Assembly: GCF_010667655.1 (NCBI RefSeq) | Contig: NZ_WHZU01000009.1 | Span: forward strand, 65,577-129,576 | DNA: 64,000 bases | Source of the DNA: Bifidobacterium saimiriisciurei | GTDB lineage: Bacteria; Actinomycetota; Actinomycetes; Actinomycetales; Bifidobacteriaceae | Direction: 5' to 3' | Part shown: piece by piece, positions 8,272 through 17,343 of the stretch | Position numbering within the stretch: the first letter of the stretch is position 1 | How the letters are laid out: each line of letters begins with the position of its first letter | Notes under the pieces: model-generated | Databases searched by the model: none | Told to the model about the DNA's origin: nothing | What the model saw: only the letters and a program-made list of their open reading frames with translations | Translations under genes and position numbers: made by a program

Positions 8272-9147
8272 TCACGAAACGTAGATGGGAGACTGGGCGA
8301 TCTCGTCGGCCGTGGTGTTCCACAGTGCATCGAGGAACGCCACCTGGAACGAGCCGGGGCCGTTCGACTCGCGCTCGGCGCTGTCCGCGGCCCTGTTGTA
8401 ATGCAGCGCGGCCGCCATGGCGGCGGTCAGCGGGTCTGCGACGCATGCGTAGGTGGCGGTCACGCCGCCGAGCGAGCAGCCCGCGCCGGTGATCTTCGTC
8501 ATCCATACGCTGCCGCCGGGCAGGCGGAAGTCGCGTTCGCCGTCGGTCACGAGGTCGACGGCGCCGGAGACCGACACGACCCCGCCGGTGAATCGGGCCA
8601 GTGCATGCGCCGCGTCGATGGCCTCGTCGACCTCGTCGCTGGCCTCCACGCCGGCGCGCGCCCTGGCGTCGGCGCCGTCGAGGTGCCAGATGCCGGCCAG
8701 CGCGATGGCCTCGGAGGCGTTGCAGCGGATGATGGTCGGGGGAGTCGCCGCGAATGCGCGCAGGATGTCGCCTCGAAGCTCTCCCGCACCGGCGCCCACC
8801 GGGTCGAGCACCCATGGCAGACCGTGTTCGGCGGCGTTCCGCGCCGCAGCCGGGTATTCGGTTCGGAATGGTTCGAGCAGCGTGCCCATGTTGATGTAGG
8901 TGGCCTTGGATGCACCGTGGTCCAGCGCTGCAGCCTCCTCGCCGCTGTAGTGCATGGCGGCGGTTCCGCCGACGGCGAGCTGGGCGTTGGCGACGAGATT
9001 GATGGTGACGAAGTTGGTGAGCGACTGCGCGAGCGGCGTGGTGGCCCGCACCTGCGCCACCGCCCGGGCGATCCGGGCCCGAAGGGGGTCGTTGATGTCG
9101 AGATTTCGGCTGTCGGTGCCGTGGGCGTCGTCGTATGCGGTGTTCAT
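8272..9147 (-). CDS. thiM: Hydroxyethylthiazole kinase
   Basis: A 291-residue ThiM that phosphorylates salvaged 4-methyl-5-(2-hydroxyethyl)thiazole for coupling by ThiE. Family motifs are clear: VLDPVGAGAG, IRCNASEAIALAG and the anion-hole/catalytic segment KITGAGCSLGGV near residue 220. The ATG is seven bases after GGGAGG, which lies inside the 3' strand of a TPP riboswitch, so translation start is directly ligand-controlled. It is first of a two-gene salvage operon with the thiE fusion. The N-terminus carries about 20 extra residues compared with typical ThiM. Confidence 0.93.
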   Translation of the reverse strand: MNTAYDDAHGTDSRNLDINDPLRARIARAVAQVRATTPLAQSLTNFVTINLVANAQLAVGGTAAMHYSGEEAAALDHGASKATYINMGTLLEPFRTEYPAAARNAAEHGLPWVLDPVGAGAGELRGDILRAFAATPPTIIRCNASEAIALAGIWHLDGADARARAGVEASDEVDEAIDAAHALARFTGGVVSVSGAVDLVTDGERDFRLPGGSVWMTKITGAGCSLGGVTATYACVADPLTAAMAAALHYNRAADSAERESNGPGSFQVAFLDALWNTTADEIAQSPIYVS

Positions 9148-9154
9148 GGGTATG

Positions 9155-9285
9155 CCTCCCTACGATGGTGTTAGCCAACAGGTTCCAAGGGTCAGGCCAA
9201 GGCCTTCTCAACCGCGCGGCGGAGGCCGTCCGCCGCCTTTGCCGCGGCGGTGCGGACGGGGCCGCGCAGGTTCCCCCGACATGAT
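9155..9285 (-). promoter_or_regulatory. TPP riboswitch (THI element) controlling thiM-thiE
   Basis: Read on the minus strand, the leader contains GTTGAGA, ACCCTTGGAACCTG and CACCATCGTAGGGA, matching the conserved CTGAGA, ACCCTTGAACCTGAT and GCGTAGGGA blocks of thiamin-pyrophosphate riboswitches. A GGGGGAACC segment at the 5' side supplies P1/P2, and a GC-rich self-complementary stretch of about 50 nt forms an enlarged P3 arm. The thiM SD (GGGAGG) is the 3' end of the aptamer, which implies translational repression by TPP. Confidence 0.88.
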
Positions 9286-9431
9286 GTGTTTCACAACGTA
9301 TGCGTCACCGAGGACACCCCGTCCGCGCGGTCGTCGTCCGCCGTTCGGCGGCCGCGGCCTTGTGTCAGTGCTGGGCGGTAGAGTCAATGCCGACTATTCC
9401 GACATCGTTGACCATATATAGAAGGTGGATT

Positions 9432-10907
9432 GTGGCTGAATCGAAACTTGATGCGGTGGTGTCCCTGGCGAAGCGTCGCGGATTCGTGTTCCCCGCGGGC
9501 GAGATCTATGGCGGTACGCGTTCCGCTTGGGATTACGGCCCGCTCGGCGTCGCGCTGAAGGACAACATCAAGCGCGAGTGGTGGCGCTCCATGGTCGTCA
9601 CGCGAGGCGACGTCGTGGGCGTCGACACCTCCATCATCCTGCCCTCCGAGGTGTGGGTCGCCTCAGGCCACGTCTCCGTGTTCAACGACCCGCTCGTCGA
9701 GTGCCTCAGCTGCCACAAGCGCAACCGCGCCGACAAGCTCGAGGAGAGCTATGCGGAGAAGCACGGCGACAAGCTGCCGGAGAACGGCATGGCCGACATC
9801 GTCTGCCCCAACTGCGGCACCCGCGGCAAGTGGACCGAGCCGCGAGACTTCAACATGATGCTGCGCACCCACCTCGGCCCGGTCGAGGACGAGAACAGCC
9901 TGCACTACCTGCGTCCCGAGACCGCGCAGGGCATCTTCGTCGACTTCAAGAACGTGATGACCTCCTCGCGCTCCAAGCCGCCGTTCGGCATCGCGAACAT
10001 CGGCAAGAGCTTCCGCAACGAGATCACGCCCGGCAACTTCATCTTCCGCACCCGCGAGTTCGAGCAGATGGAGATGGAGTTCTTCGTCGAGCCCGGCACC
10101 GACGAGGACTGGCACCAGTACTGGATCGACGCCCGCACCCAGTGGTATCTGGACCTCGGCGTCAAGCCGGAGAACCTGCGCCACTACGAGCATCCGAAGG
10201 AGAAGCTCGCCCACTACTCCAAGCGCACCGTCGACATCGAGTACAAGTTCGGCTTCCAGGGCTCCGACTGGGGAGAGCTCGAGGGCGTGGCCAACCGCAC
10301 CGACTTCGACCTGTCCGCTCATGCCAAGCATTCGGGCGAGGACCTGAGCTACTTCAACCAGGCCACCGGCGAGAAGTACGTGCCGTACGTCATCGAGCCG
10401 GCCGCCGGCCTGACCCGCTCCCTCATGTGCTTCCTCGTCGACGCCTACGATGTGGACGAGGCCCCGAACACCAAGGGCGGCGTCGACAAGCGCACCGTGC
10501 TGCGCCTCGACCCGCGTCTGGCCCCGGTCAAGGCTGCGGTGCTGCCGCTGAGCAAGAAGCCGGCGCTGCAGGAGGTCGCGCAGAACCTCGCCGCCGACCT
10601 GCGTCAGAACGAGTGGATGATCGACTACGACGAGTCCGGCGCCATCGGCCGCCGCTACCGCCGCCAGGACGAGATCGGCACCCCGCTGTGCATCACCGTC
10701 GACTTCGATACGCTCGACGACCAGGCCGTGACCATCCGCGAACGCGACACCATGAAGCAGGAGCGAGTGGCCCTCGACAAGGTGGCCGACTACGTGGCCG
10801 ACCGCATCGGCGAGAAGCGCGTGCGCGTGCCGCAGAAGCCGGTGTCGATGGGCGGCGACCCGTGGCCGGAATCCGTGAAGATCAACGAGGCCGGCGGCCT
10901 GTACTGA
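9432..10907 (+). CDS. glyS: Glycyl-tRNA synthetase (class II, homodimer type)
   Basis: A 491-residue single-chain glycyl-tRNA synthetase charging tRNA-Gly with glycine. Near the N-terminus [17 protein letters not shown] and [10 protein letters not shown] are diagnostic, along with a zinc-binding Cys cluster (CLSCHKRN and CPNCGTRG) and class II motif 2 ([13 protein letters not shown]). The C-terminal anticodon-binding domain follows [10 protein letters not shown]. The GTG at 9432 is preceded by AAGGTGG. A 10-bp-stem hairpin lies just downstream, so it looks monocistronic. Confidence 0.95.
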   Translation: MAESKLDAVVSLAKRRGFVFPAGEIYGGTRSAWDYGPLGVALKDNIKREWWRSMVVTRGDVVGVDTSIILPSEVWVASGHVSVFNDPLVECLSCHKRNRADKLEESYAEKHGDKLPENGMADIVCPNCGTRGKWTEPRDFNMMLRTHLGPVEDENSLHYLRPETAQGIFVDFKNVMTSSRSKPPFGIANIGKSFRNEITPGNFIFRTREFEQMEMEFFVEPGTDEDWHQYWIDARTQWYLDLGVKPENLRHYEHPKEKLAHYSKRTVDIEYKFGFQGSDWGELEGVANRTDFDLSAHAKHSGEDLSYFNQATGEKYVPYVIEPAAGLTRSLMCFLVDAYDVDEAPNTKGGVDKRTVLRLDPRLAPVKAAVLPLSKKPALQEVAQNLAADLRQNEWMIDYDESGAIGRRYRRQDEIGTPLCITVDFDTLDDQAVTIRERDTMKQERVALDKVADYVADRIGEKRVRVPQKPVSMGGDPWPESVKINEAGGLY

Positions 10908-10926
10908 GTCTGAGACCAATCGACGG

Positions 10927-10968
10927 ATCGGGTCCCTCGGCCGCAGGAAATGCGACGGGGGACCCGAT
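10927..10968. terminator. Hairpin after glyS
   Basis: ATCGGGTCCC pairs perfectly with GGGACCCGAT around a 22-nt loop, starting 19 bases after the glyS stop. No long T-run follows. Confidence 0.6.
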
Positions 10969-11046
10969 TGCGCTGTATCGGCACCCGGTCCCGAACGGTC
11001 GGGGCCTCGCAAGACATTCGCCAAGCATCTACCTCATGTAAGGATT

Positions 11047-12207
11047 ATGGACGAGAACATCTCCCTTCCCCCGGTCGACCTCGGGCCGATCCGGGTCAAG
11101 ACCCCGGTCGTGCTGTCCCCGATGGCGGGCGTGACCAACTGGCCGTTCCGCGTGCTGTGCGAGGAATACGGCCCCGAAGGGCTGTACGTCGCCGAGATGA
11201 TCACGGCGCGCGCCCTGGTCGCCCGCAATCCCAAGGCATTGCGCCTGTGCCGGTTCGCTCCCACCGAATCGCCGAGGTCCCTGCAGCTGTATGGCGTGAG
11301 CCCCGGCATCACGGAGCTGGCGGCGAAGATCGTCGTGGATGAGCATATGGCCGACCATGTCGACCTGAACTTCGGCTGTCCCGTGCCCAAGGTCACGCGG
11401 CGCGGCGGCGGATCCGCCCTGCCGTGGAAGACGGGGCTGTTCCGCGAGATCCTGCGACGCGTGGTCGCCGTGTGCGAGCCTGCGGGGATACCCGTCACCG
11501 CGAAGATCCGGGTCGGCATCGACCATGAGCACGAGACATTCCTCGAGGCCGGCCATATCGCCCAGGAGGAGGGCTGCGCGGCGGTGACGCTGCACGCGCG
11601 GACGACCGCCGAATACTATGGCGGGCATTCCGACTGGAGCCGCATCGCCGAACTCGTCGAGAGTCTCGACATCCCCGTGTTCGGCAACGGCGACATCTGG
11701 AGCGCCGAGGACGCCATGGCCATGGTGCGCGAGACCGGCTGCGCGGGCGTGGCCATCGGTCGCGGGTGCCAGGGCCGTCCGTGGCTGTTCGGCGACATCA
11801 GGAACGCCTTCGCCGGTTCCGACGAGCGCATCGACCCCACATTGGGCGAGGTCGGCGGCATCATCCTGCGCCACGCGGAGCTGCTCACCGAGTTCTACGA
11901 CGGCGACGAGATGATGGCCGCGCATGACCTGCGCAAGCATGTGGCGTGGTACCTCAAGGGCTTCCCGGTGGGCGGGGGCACCCGTCGGGCGTTCATGGAA
12001 TGTGAAGACTTGGCGGATATTCGTCGTCAGGTTGCTATGCTGGATGCGGATATTCCCTATCCGAAGGCCGTCGAGAACAAGCCAAGAGGTCGTGTGCGCT
12101 ATGCGAGGAAGGTCCACCTGCCCTACGGGTGGCTGGATTCGCAGGAGCTGACCGAGGAGCAGCGGCGCACGGTGATCAGCGCCGACCCGCTTGATGCCTC
12201 GTACTGA
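11047..12207 (+). CDS. dusB: tRNA-dihydrouridine synthase
   Basis: A 386-residue FMN-dependent Dus enzyme that reduces uridine in tRNA D-loops. The TIM-barrel motifs appear in order: SPMAGVTNWPFR (FMN site), LQLYGV, DLNFGCPVPKVTRRGGGSAL (with the catalytic Cys), HARTTAEYYGGHSDW, IPVFGNGDIWS and IGRGCQGRPWLF. It is of the DusB-like actinobacterial type. A short SD (AAGGA) stands before the ATG. The 91-bp gap to ftsZ probably holds the ftsZ promoter, with a TATAGAAT-like element at about 12227. Confidence 0.93.
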   Translation: MDENISLPPVDLGPIRVKTPVVLSPMAGVTNWPFRVLCEEYGPEGLYVAEMITARALVARNPKALRLCRFAPTESPRSLQLYGVSPGITELAAKIVVDEHMADHVDLNFGCPVPKVTRRGGGSALPWKTGLFREILRRVVAVCEPAGIPVTAKIRVGIDHEHETFLEAGHIAQEEGCAAVTLHARTTAEYYGGHSDWSRIAELVESLDIPVFGNGDIWSAEDAMAMVRETGCAGVAIGRGCQGRPWLFGDIRNAFAGSDERIDPTLGEVGGIILRHAELLTEFYDGDEMMAAHDLRKHVAWYLKGFPVGGGTRRAFMECEDLADIRRQVAMLDADIPYPKAVENKPRGRVRYARKVHLPYGWLDSQELTEEQRRTVISADPLDASY

Positions 12208-12298
12208 TTGAAAAACCCATACACGCTATAGAATATTCACGATTGAACGGTAATACTGCGATAAAGTTAGGCATAACCGTGAGTGACAGGAGCATACA

Positions 12299-13558
12299 GT
12301 GAGCGACATTGCCCAGGCTGAGAACTTCAGCGATAAGACCCTCATCAAGGTCGTCGGTGTGGGCGGAGCCGGCGGTAACGCGGTGAACCGCATGATCGCC
12401 GAGGGACTACAGAACGTTGAATTCGTTGCCGTCAACACCGATGCCAAGGATTTGCTGCGCTCGGATGCCGATGTCAAGATCTCCCTTTCCGACGCCTCGA
12501 ACCGCGGTCTGGGCGCCGGCGCCGACCCGGAGAAGGGCGCCAAGGCGGCCCAGGACCACCAGTCCGACATCGAGGAGGCCCTCAAGGGCGCCGATATGGT
12601 GTTCGTCACCTGCGGCGAGGGCGGCGGCACCGGAACCGGCGCCAGCCCGCTGGTCGCCCGTTGCGCCCGCCAGCTCGGCGCACTCACCATCGCCGTGGTC
12701 ACCCGTCCGTTCAGCTTCGAGGGTCCGCGTCGCTCCGCCTCCGCGGACTCCGGCATCGAGAACCTGAGCAAGGAAGTCGACGCGCTCATCGTCATTCCGA
12801 ACGACAGGCTGCTCGATCTGTCCGATCGCTCCGTCAGCGTCATAGACGCCTTCAAGACCGCCGATTCGGCCCTGCTGGCCGGCGTTCAGGGCATCACCGA
12901 CCTGATCACGATGAACTCCTACATCCACGTGGACTTCGCCGACGTCACCGCCATCCTCAAGGACGCGGGCACGGCGCTGTTCGGCATCGGCTCCGCCCGC
13001 GGGGAGGACCGCGCCAGCCAGGCCGCCGAGATCGCCATCAGCTCCCCGCTGCTCGAATCGAGCATCGAGGGCGCCCACGGCGCGCTGCTCAACATCGCCG
13101 GTCCGACCGACCTCACGATGCAGGAGGCCAGCGAGGCCGCCGAACTGGTCCGCGAGGCCATCCACCCCGAGGCGCAGATCATCTGGGGTCTGGCGCTCGA
13201 CGACTCCTACGGCGACGAGGTGCGCGTCACCGTCATCGCGGCCGGCTTCGATTCCAAGAAGAACACGGTCAACTCGTACCGTCCGGCCGATCGCTCCGAC
13301 GTGAGCGTGCCGCAGATTCCCGAGCTGCGCCTCGATGCCATGAACGCCAAGTCGCAGCAGCCGAAGCAGCAGGCCGCCCCGGCTCAGGAGGAACCGGCGG
13401 CCCCTGCTCCCGCCCCGGCCCCCGTGGCTCCGGCACAGCCGGCCGCCCCGGCCCGTCCGTCCTATGACGACACGAGCGAGCAGCATGTCGTCGCGCCGCA
13501 CACTACGATGCCGGATTCCGATCCCGGCGATCTGGACATCCCCGATTTCCTGCGCTGA
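12299..13558 (+). CDS. ftsZ: Cell division protein FtsZ
   Basis: A 419-residue tubulin-like GTPase forming the Z-ring at mid-cell. The N-terminal nucleotide loop GVGGAGGNAVNRM, the tubulin signature GGGTGTGAS (residues 108-116) and the catalytic T7-loop region (NSYIHVDFADV) are intact. Residues about 345-390 form a Pro/Ala-rich linker, and the conserved tail GDLDIPDFLR at the extreme C-terminus is the docking peptide for partners such as SepF. The GTG start has AGGAG eight bases before. It begins a five- to six-gene division/growth cluster, and it is about 49 kb away from ftsQ in this window, unlike the classical ftsQ-ftsZ arrangement. Confidence 0.97.
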   Translation: MSDIAQAENFSDKTLIKVVGVGGAGGNAVNRMIAEGLQNVEFVAVNTDAKDLLRSDADVKISLSDASNRGLGAGADPEKGAKAAQDHQSDIEEALKGADMVFVTCGEGGGTGTGASPLVARCARQLGALTIAVVTRPFSFEGPRRSASADSGIENLSKEVDALIVIPNDRLLDLSDRSVSVIDAFKTADSALLAGVQGITDLITMNSYIHVDFADVTAILKDAGTALFGIGSARGEDRASQAAEIAISSPLLESSIEGAHGALLNIAGPTDLTMQEASEAAELVREAIHPEAQIIWGLALDDSYGDEVRVTVIAAGFDSKKNTVNSYRPADRSDVSVPQIPELRLDAMNAKSQQPKQQAAPAQEEPAAPAPAPAPVAPAQPAAPARPSYDDTSEQHVVAPHTTMPDSDPGDLDIPDFLR

Positions 13559-13582
13559 TAATACTGGTACTGGAGGGCAGCT

Positions 13583-14062
13583 ATGGCCGGTTTCATGAAG
13601 AAGACAATGTCGTATCTCGGTATGGCCGATGTCGTCGACGAGGATGACGACATCGTGCAGGACGACCCGTACACCGAGGATTCGTCGTCGTTTGATTCCG
13701 ACCGTACCGTCACCCCTGCGGCGGCGCCGGCCTCCACGCCGGTCGCCTCCGCGCCCAGGTCGCATGCCACGCCGTTCAAGGGACAGCTGAACCGGATCAC
13801 CACGATTCACCCGAAGTCATATGAGGAGGCCCAGCTGGTCGGTCGCGCCATCCGCGACGGCGTGCCCGTGGTCCTGAATCTCACCGGCGTCGAGGAGAGC
13901 ATCGCCTATCGCATCGTCGATTTCTCCGCCGGGGTCGTGTTCGGCGTACGCGGATCGATCGAACGCGTCACCCCGCGTGTGTTCCTGCTCAGCCCGGCGC
14001 AGGTCAACATCAAGGTGGAGGAGACCTCGGCCGACAAGAACGCCGATATCTTCGGCGCGTGA
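13583..14062 (+). CDS. sepF: Cell division protein SepF
   Basis: A 159-residue SepF, the membrane anchor that tethers FtsZ filaments where FtsA is absent. It has an N-terminal amphipathic segment (MAGFMKKTMSYLGMA), an acidic and Pro/Ala linker to about residue 70, and the SepF core (SYEEAQLVGRAIRDG, VVLNLTG, ARIVDF-like YRIVDFSAG, RVFLLSP). A 24-bp gap to ftsZ and a strong GGAGGG SD indicate co-transcription. Confidence 0.95.
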   Translation: MAGFMKKTMSYLGMADVVDEDDDIVQDDPYTEDSSSFDSDRTVTPAAAPASTPVASAPRSHATPFKGQLNRITTIHPKSYEEAQLVGRAIRDGVPVVLNLTGVEESIAYRIVDFSAGVVFGVRGSIERVTPRVFLLSPAQVNIKVEETSADKNADIFGA

Positions 14063-14108
14063 TTCCACGCGTGGCGAACGGCGTCCCCTACGCTGATACT
14101 GTTGCGGT

Positions 14109-14393
14109 ATGACTCTGATCTATCTGTTGCGACTCGTTCTCGACTGGCTCATCAACGCCTATATCTTCGTGCTGTTCGTGCGTATGATCCTCGACTGGGC
14201 CAATGTGCTGGCCCCGCGATGGCGTCCGCGCGGCGTACTGCTGTCGGTCATCGACGTCATATACGGTTTGACGGAGCCGCCGCTGCGCTGGCTGCGGAGG
14301 TACATCCGTCCCGTCCCGCTCGGTGCGGTCTATCTTGACGTGAGTTTCATCGTGCTGTATTTTGCATTGGTGATACTCCAGATACTGATCTGA
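14109..14393 (+). CDS. YggT family membrane protein
   Basis: A 94-residue protein with two hydrophobic segments (about residues 1-25 and 70-93) around a basic loop with the family motifs FVRMILDW and LTEPPLRWLRRYIRP. YggT proteins are conserved between sepF and divIVA in Gram-positives and are tied to division or osmotic stress, without a known biochemical role. The SD is weak (GCGGT just before ATG). Confidence 0.85.
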   Translation: MTLIYLLRLVLDWLINAYIFVLFVRMILDWANVLAPRWRPRGVLLSVIDVIYGLTEPPLRWLRRYIRPVPLGAVYLDVSFIVLYFALVILQILI

Positions 14394-14534
14394 TGCGACG
14401 GGGGCACACCCGTTCCAAAACGCGAGAATGCGCGTAGAAAATGCCGTGCAGTCTTAGGCTGCGTGCTAGCATGAGTTTGAGTACGTAATTTCATAAGCTC
14501 GTTTGTTGAGCTGAGAGTGAGGTTGGGATCTGCA

Positions 14535-15830
14535 ATGGCCCTGTTGACACCGAATGATATTCGTAACCATATTTTCCAGACGGTTCGTTTCAAGGAAGGC
14601 TACGACATCGACGAGGTCGATGACTTCCTCGATGAGGTCACCGAGACGGTAGAGGCCCTTGGCAGCCAGGCAGCGCAGTCGGGTTCCACCCAGTCTCTCG
14701 GTCCGGATGTGGCCGCGCTGAACGACAAGATCTCGCAGCTGACCAATGAGAACAACTCGCTGCGCAACGAGCTCGCCCAGGCCAAGTCCAGCACCAAGGA
14801 GCCGGCTCAGGGCGCCGACGCCGAGCAGGTGCAGGCGCTGGTGAACCAGAACGCCCAGCTCAAGTCCCAGGTGGACCAGCTCAACGCCCAGATCGACCAG
14901 CTCACCGCCCAGAGCGCCAAGAGCGACGGTGCCGCCGCCCAGCTCGATGCCGAGCGCCGACGCTCCGCCGAGCTGAACAACCAGCTCAACGCGGCCAAGC
15001 AGCAGATTGCCAACCTGCAGCACTCCCAGAACAGCTCCAACGGCCAGGCCGCCCAGGCGAACACGCAGATCGCCAACCTGACCCGCGAGCTCGAAGCCTC
15101 CAAGGCCCGTGAGGAGCAGCTGCGCGAGCAGCTCTCCAAGGTCGAGCCGCCCACCGAAACCGGCAGCCTGCGTAAGATCGCCGGCGCGGGCGACGGCGCC
15201 AGCACCGAACCCGAGCGCGCCACCGCGATGCTCGCCCTCGCCATGCAGCTGCACGACCAGTACGTGAACAAGGGCAAGGCCCAGCGCGACCAGCTCATCT
15301 CCGACGGTCAGGCCAAGCACGAGGATGTCATCCAGAAGGCCGACGCCTACAGCAAGCGCATCCATCAGGACGCCGACAACTACTCGCAGCGAGTCCACTC
15401 CGAGGCCGACGCCTACAGCAAGAAGACCCGCACCGAGGCCGACAACTACTCGGTGAAGACCCGCAGCCAGGCCGACCAGTACTCCAAGAAGACCCACGAG
15501 GAATCCGAGGAGTACAGCAAGCAGACCCGCACGGACGCCGACAGCTACGCTTCCCAGACCCGTCGCAACGCCGAGGAGAACGCGAAGAAGACCCGCGACG
15601 TGGCCGATCAGTACGATCGCCGCACGCGCGACGCCGCCGACAACTACGCGCAAGAGGTCAAGGACAAGCTCTACGCCGACTCCAAGGTCATCGAGGGCAA
15701 CATCGAGGGCCTCAAGCAGTTCGAGGCCGAGTACCGCAGCCGCCTGACCGAGTTCCTCGGCCAGCTGACCAACCAGATCTCGGACACGAACAACTATCAG
15801 TCCATGGAAACCAGCGGCCTGAAGCACTGA
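14535..15830 (+). CDS. divIVA: DivIVA/Wag31-type polar growth scaffold with repeated C-terminal coiled coil
   Basis: A 431-residue coiled-coil protein. The N-terminal lipid-binding domain (MALLTPNDIRNHIFQTVRF, then GYDIDEVDDFLDEV) is the canonical DivIVA/Wag31 head, which binds negatively curved membrane at poles and septa and recruits the elongation machinery. A long Gln/Ala-rich coiled coil follows (about 60-220), then ten consecutive 11-residue repeats (residues 269-378) of the form ADxYSkkTrtE. It is longer than most Wag31 proteins (about 260 residues). A GTG 18 bases upstream is in frame, but the conserved MALLTP start is preferred. Actinobacterial DivIVA is often a kinase target; the Thr/Ser/Tyr-rich repeats would offer sites (inference). 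Confidence 0.92.
   Translation: MALLTPNDIRNHIFQTVRFKEGYDIDEVDDFLDEVTETVEALGSQAAQSGSTQSLGPDVAALNDKISQLTNENNSLRNELAQAKSSTKEPAQGADAEQVQALVNQNAQLKSQVDQLNAQIDQLTAQSAKSDGAAAQLDAERRRSAELNNQLNAAKQQIANLQHSQNSSNGQAAQANTQIANLTRELEASKAREEQLREQLSKVEPPTETGSLRKIAGAGDGASTEPERATAMLALAMQLHDQYVNKGKAQRDQLISDGQAKHEDVIQKADAYSKRIHQDADNYSQRVHSEADAYSKKTRTEADNYSVKTRSQADQYSKKTHEESEEYSKQTRTDADSYASQTRRNAEENAKKTRDVADQYDRRTRDAADNYAQEVKDKLYADSKVIEGNIEGLKQFEAEYRSRLTEFLGQLTNQISDTNNYQSMETSGLKH
15339..15668 (+). repeat. Ten tandem 33-bp units coding 11-residue hendecads in divIVA
   Basis: Exactly 330 bp encode ten units, for example ADAYSKRIHQD, ADNYSQRVHSE, ADAYSKKTRTE, ADNYSVKTRSQ, ADQYSKKTHEE. The A-D-x-Y-S core with the basic TR/TH at positions 8-9 is retained, decaying in units 7-10. 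Eleven-residue periodicity is typical of a right-handed or straight coiled coil. Confidence 0.9.
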
Positions 15831-15846
15831 CGGCCGATCATCAGGT

Positions 15847-16401
15847 ATGACTGAACTATTCTCCGCAAGACGGTCACGTGGTTTCTGCGTGACCGTCTTC
15901 GCATGCGTCGCCGCAGTGGCGCTCGGCCTCGACCGTCTGACCAAAGTCATGGCGCTCGGGCATCTGGGCACCGATTCCTCCGTCACCGTGGTGCCCCATC
16001 TGCTGTCGCTGCGCCTGCTGCACAACCCCGGCGCGTCGCTCGGCATGGGATCGTCGACCACATGGGCGATATCCCTGCTGGCCGTCGTCATGTCTGCGGC
16101 CATGCTTGTGGCCGGGCTCATCACCGACTCGCCATGGTGGTCGACATGCCTCGGTCTGGCATTCGGCGGAGCGGTCGGCAACCTCATCGACCGCATCATC
16201 TATGCCTCCGGCATGCTCAACGGCAGCGTCGTGGATTTCCTCGACTACGGCTGGTCGGTGGGCAACGTCGCCGACATCTGGCTGATGGTCGCGGGAATCG
16301 GACTGGTGGCACTCGTCTTCCTGTCGATTCCGCTGCGTGACCCACGGAGGAAGGAAGACGGTTCGGCCCCCGCCACGACACACGCCACGGAGGTTCGCTG
16401 A
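15847..16401 (+). CDS. lspA: Lipoprotein signal peptidase (signal peptidase II)
   Basis: A 184-residue inner-membrane aspartyl protease with four hydrophobic segments that cleaves prolipoproteins at the lipobox Cys. The two catalytic Asp motifs are present: GNLIDRIIY and VADIWL, preceded by VVDFLDYG. Its TGA overlaps the ATG of the pseudouridine synthase gene by one base, a conserved lspA-rluD pairing. Confidence 0.93.
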   Translation: MTELFSARRSRGFCVTVFACVAAVALGLDRLTKVMALGHLGTDSSVTVVPHLLSLRLLHNPGASLGMGSSTTWAISLLAVVMSAAMLVAGLITDSPWWSTCLGLAFGGAVGNLIDRIIYASGMLNGSVVDFLDYGWSVGNVADIWLMVAGIGLVALVFLSIPLRDPRRKEDGSAPATTHATEVR

Positions 16402-17333
16402 TGTCCACGATCGTTCCCGCACCGGATGCGCTCATCGGCCGCCGCTTCGACGTGGCCGTCGCCAAGATGACCGGCGAGTCACGGTCCAAGGCCAGCGAAC
16501 TCATCACATCCGGCCAGGTGAGGCTGCTGCACCGCCCATGCGACCGTTCGACCACGCTCGCGGCCGGTGACATGGTCGAGTTCGACATCGTCACCCCGCA
16601 GGCCAAGCCCGAGCCCATCGCTGACGACATGGCCATCGCCTATGAGGACGACGACATCGTCGTGGTCGACAAGCCCGTGGGCGTTGCCGCCCATGCATCC
16701 GTCGGATGGACGGGACCGACCGTGCTCGGCAGCCTGCTGCACCGCGGCGTTCACATCACCGACTACGGCGCCCCCGGACGGCAGGGCATCGTCAGTCGTC
16801 TCGACGTCGGCACCAGCGGCCTCATGCTCGTATGCAAGTCCGAGCTCGCCTACAAGGAGATGCGCCGACAGTTCTCCGAACATGAGGTGGTCAAGACCTA
16901 CCATGCAGTGGCACAGGGCGACCTGCCGCAGGACAAGGCCACCATCGAGGCGCCGATCGGACGCGCCAAGGTGTCGGATTTCCGATTCACCGTCACACCC
17001 GGAGGCAAGCCGGCGGTCACCCATTGGGATGTTCTCGAGCGCTTCGGCGAGGCCACGCTCGCGAAGATCAATCTCGAGACGGGACGCACCCATCAGATCC
17101 GCGTGCACTTCTCGTCCATCGGCCACCCCCTCGTCGGCGACCACATGTACGGCGCCAATCCGAAGCTCGCCGCCGAACTCGGACTCGAGAGGCAATGGCT
17201 CCATGCCATGGAGCTCGACTTCAAACATCCCCGCACCAGGTTGTGGACGCATGTCGCCTCGCATTACCCCGCCGATCTGCAGCACGCGCTCGACATACTG
17301 CGCGAACGTCATACGGACGACACGGCTCGCTGA
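16401..17333 (+). CDS. rluD: RluA/RluD-family 23S rRNA pseudouridine synthase
   Basis: A 310-residue synthase with an N-terminal S4 RNA-binding domain (about 1-80, RRFDVAVAKMTGESRSKASE) and a catalytic RluA domain. The catalytic motif is SRLDVGTSGLML with the nucleophilic Asp; GRTHQIRVHF and GDHMYG follow. It probably isomerises uridines in the large rRNA. A GGAGG SD lies within the end of lspA. The exact target positions cannot be read from sequence. Confidence 0.9.
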   Translation: MSTIVPAPDALIGRRFDVAVAKMTGESRSKASELITSGQVRLLHRPCDRSTTLAAGDMVEFDIVTPQAKPEPIADDMAIAYEDDDIVVVDKPVGVAAHASVGWTGPTVLGSLLHRGVHITDYGAPGRQGIVSRLDVGTSGLMLVCKSELAYKEMRRQFSEHEVVKTYHAVAQGDLPQDKATIEAPIGRAKVSDFRFTVTPGGKPAVTHWDVLERFGEATLAKINLETGRTHQIRVHFSSIGHPLVGDHMYGANPKLAAELGLERQWLHAMELDFKHPRTRLWTHVASHYPADLQHALDILRERHTDDTAR

Positions 17334-17343
17334 ACGGCTCGCA

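Noticed and set aside
8196..9211. Minus-strand frame overlapping thiM, and a longer thiE start
   Set aside because: It is a shadow of thiM; the AAGGAG before 8195 and the ThiE N-terminus define the real start.
9300..9431. Extra 44 codons at the glyS N-terminus
   Set aside because: The family N-terminus and the AAGGTGG SD place the start at GTG 9432.
15339..15668. CRISPR-like direct repeats
   Set aside because: The 33-bp periodicity is in-frame protein repetition without spacers.
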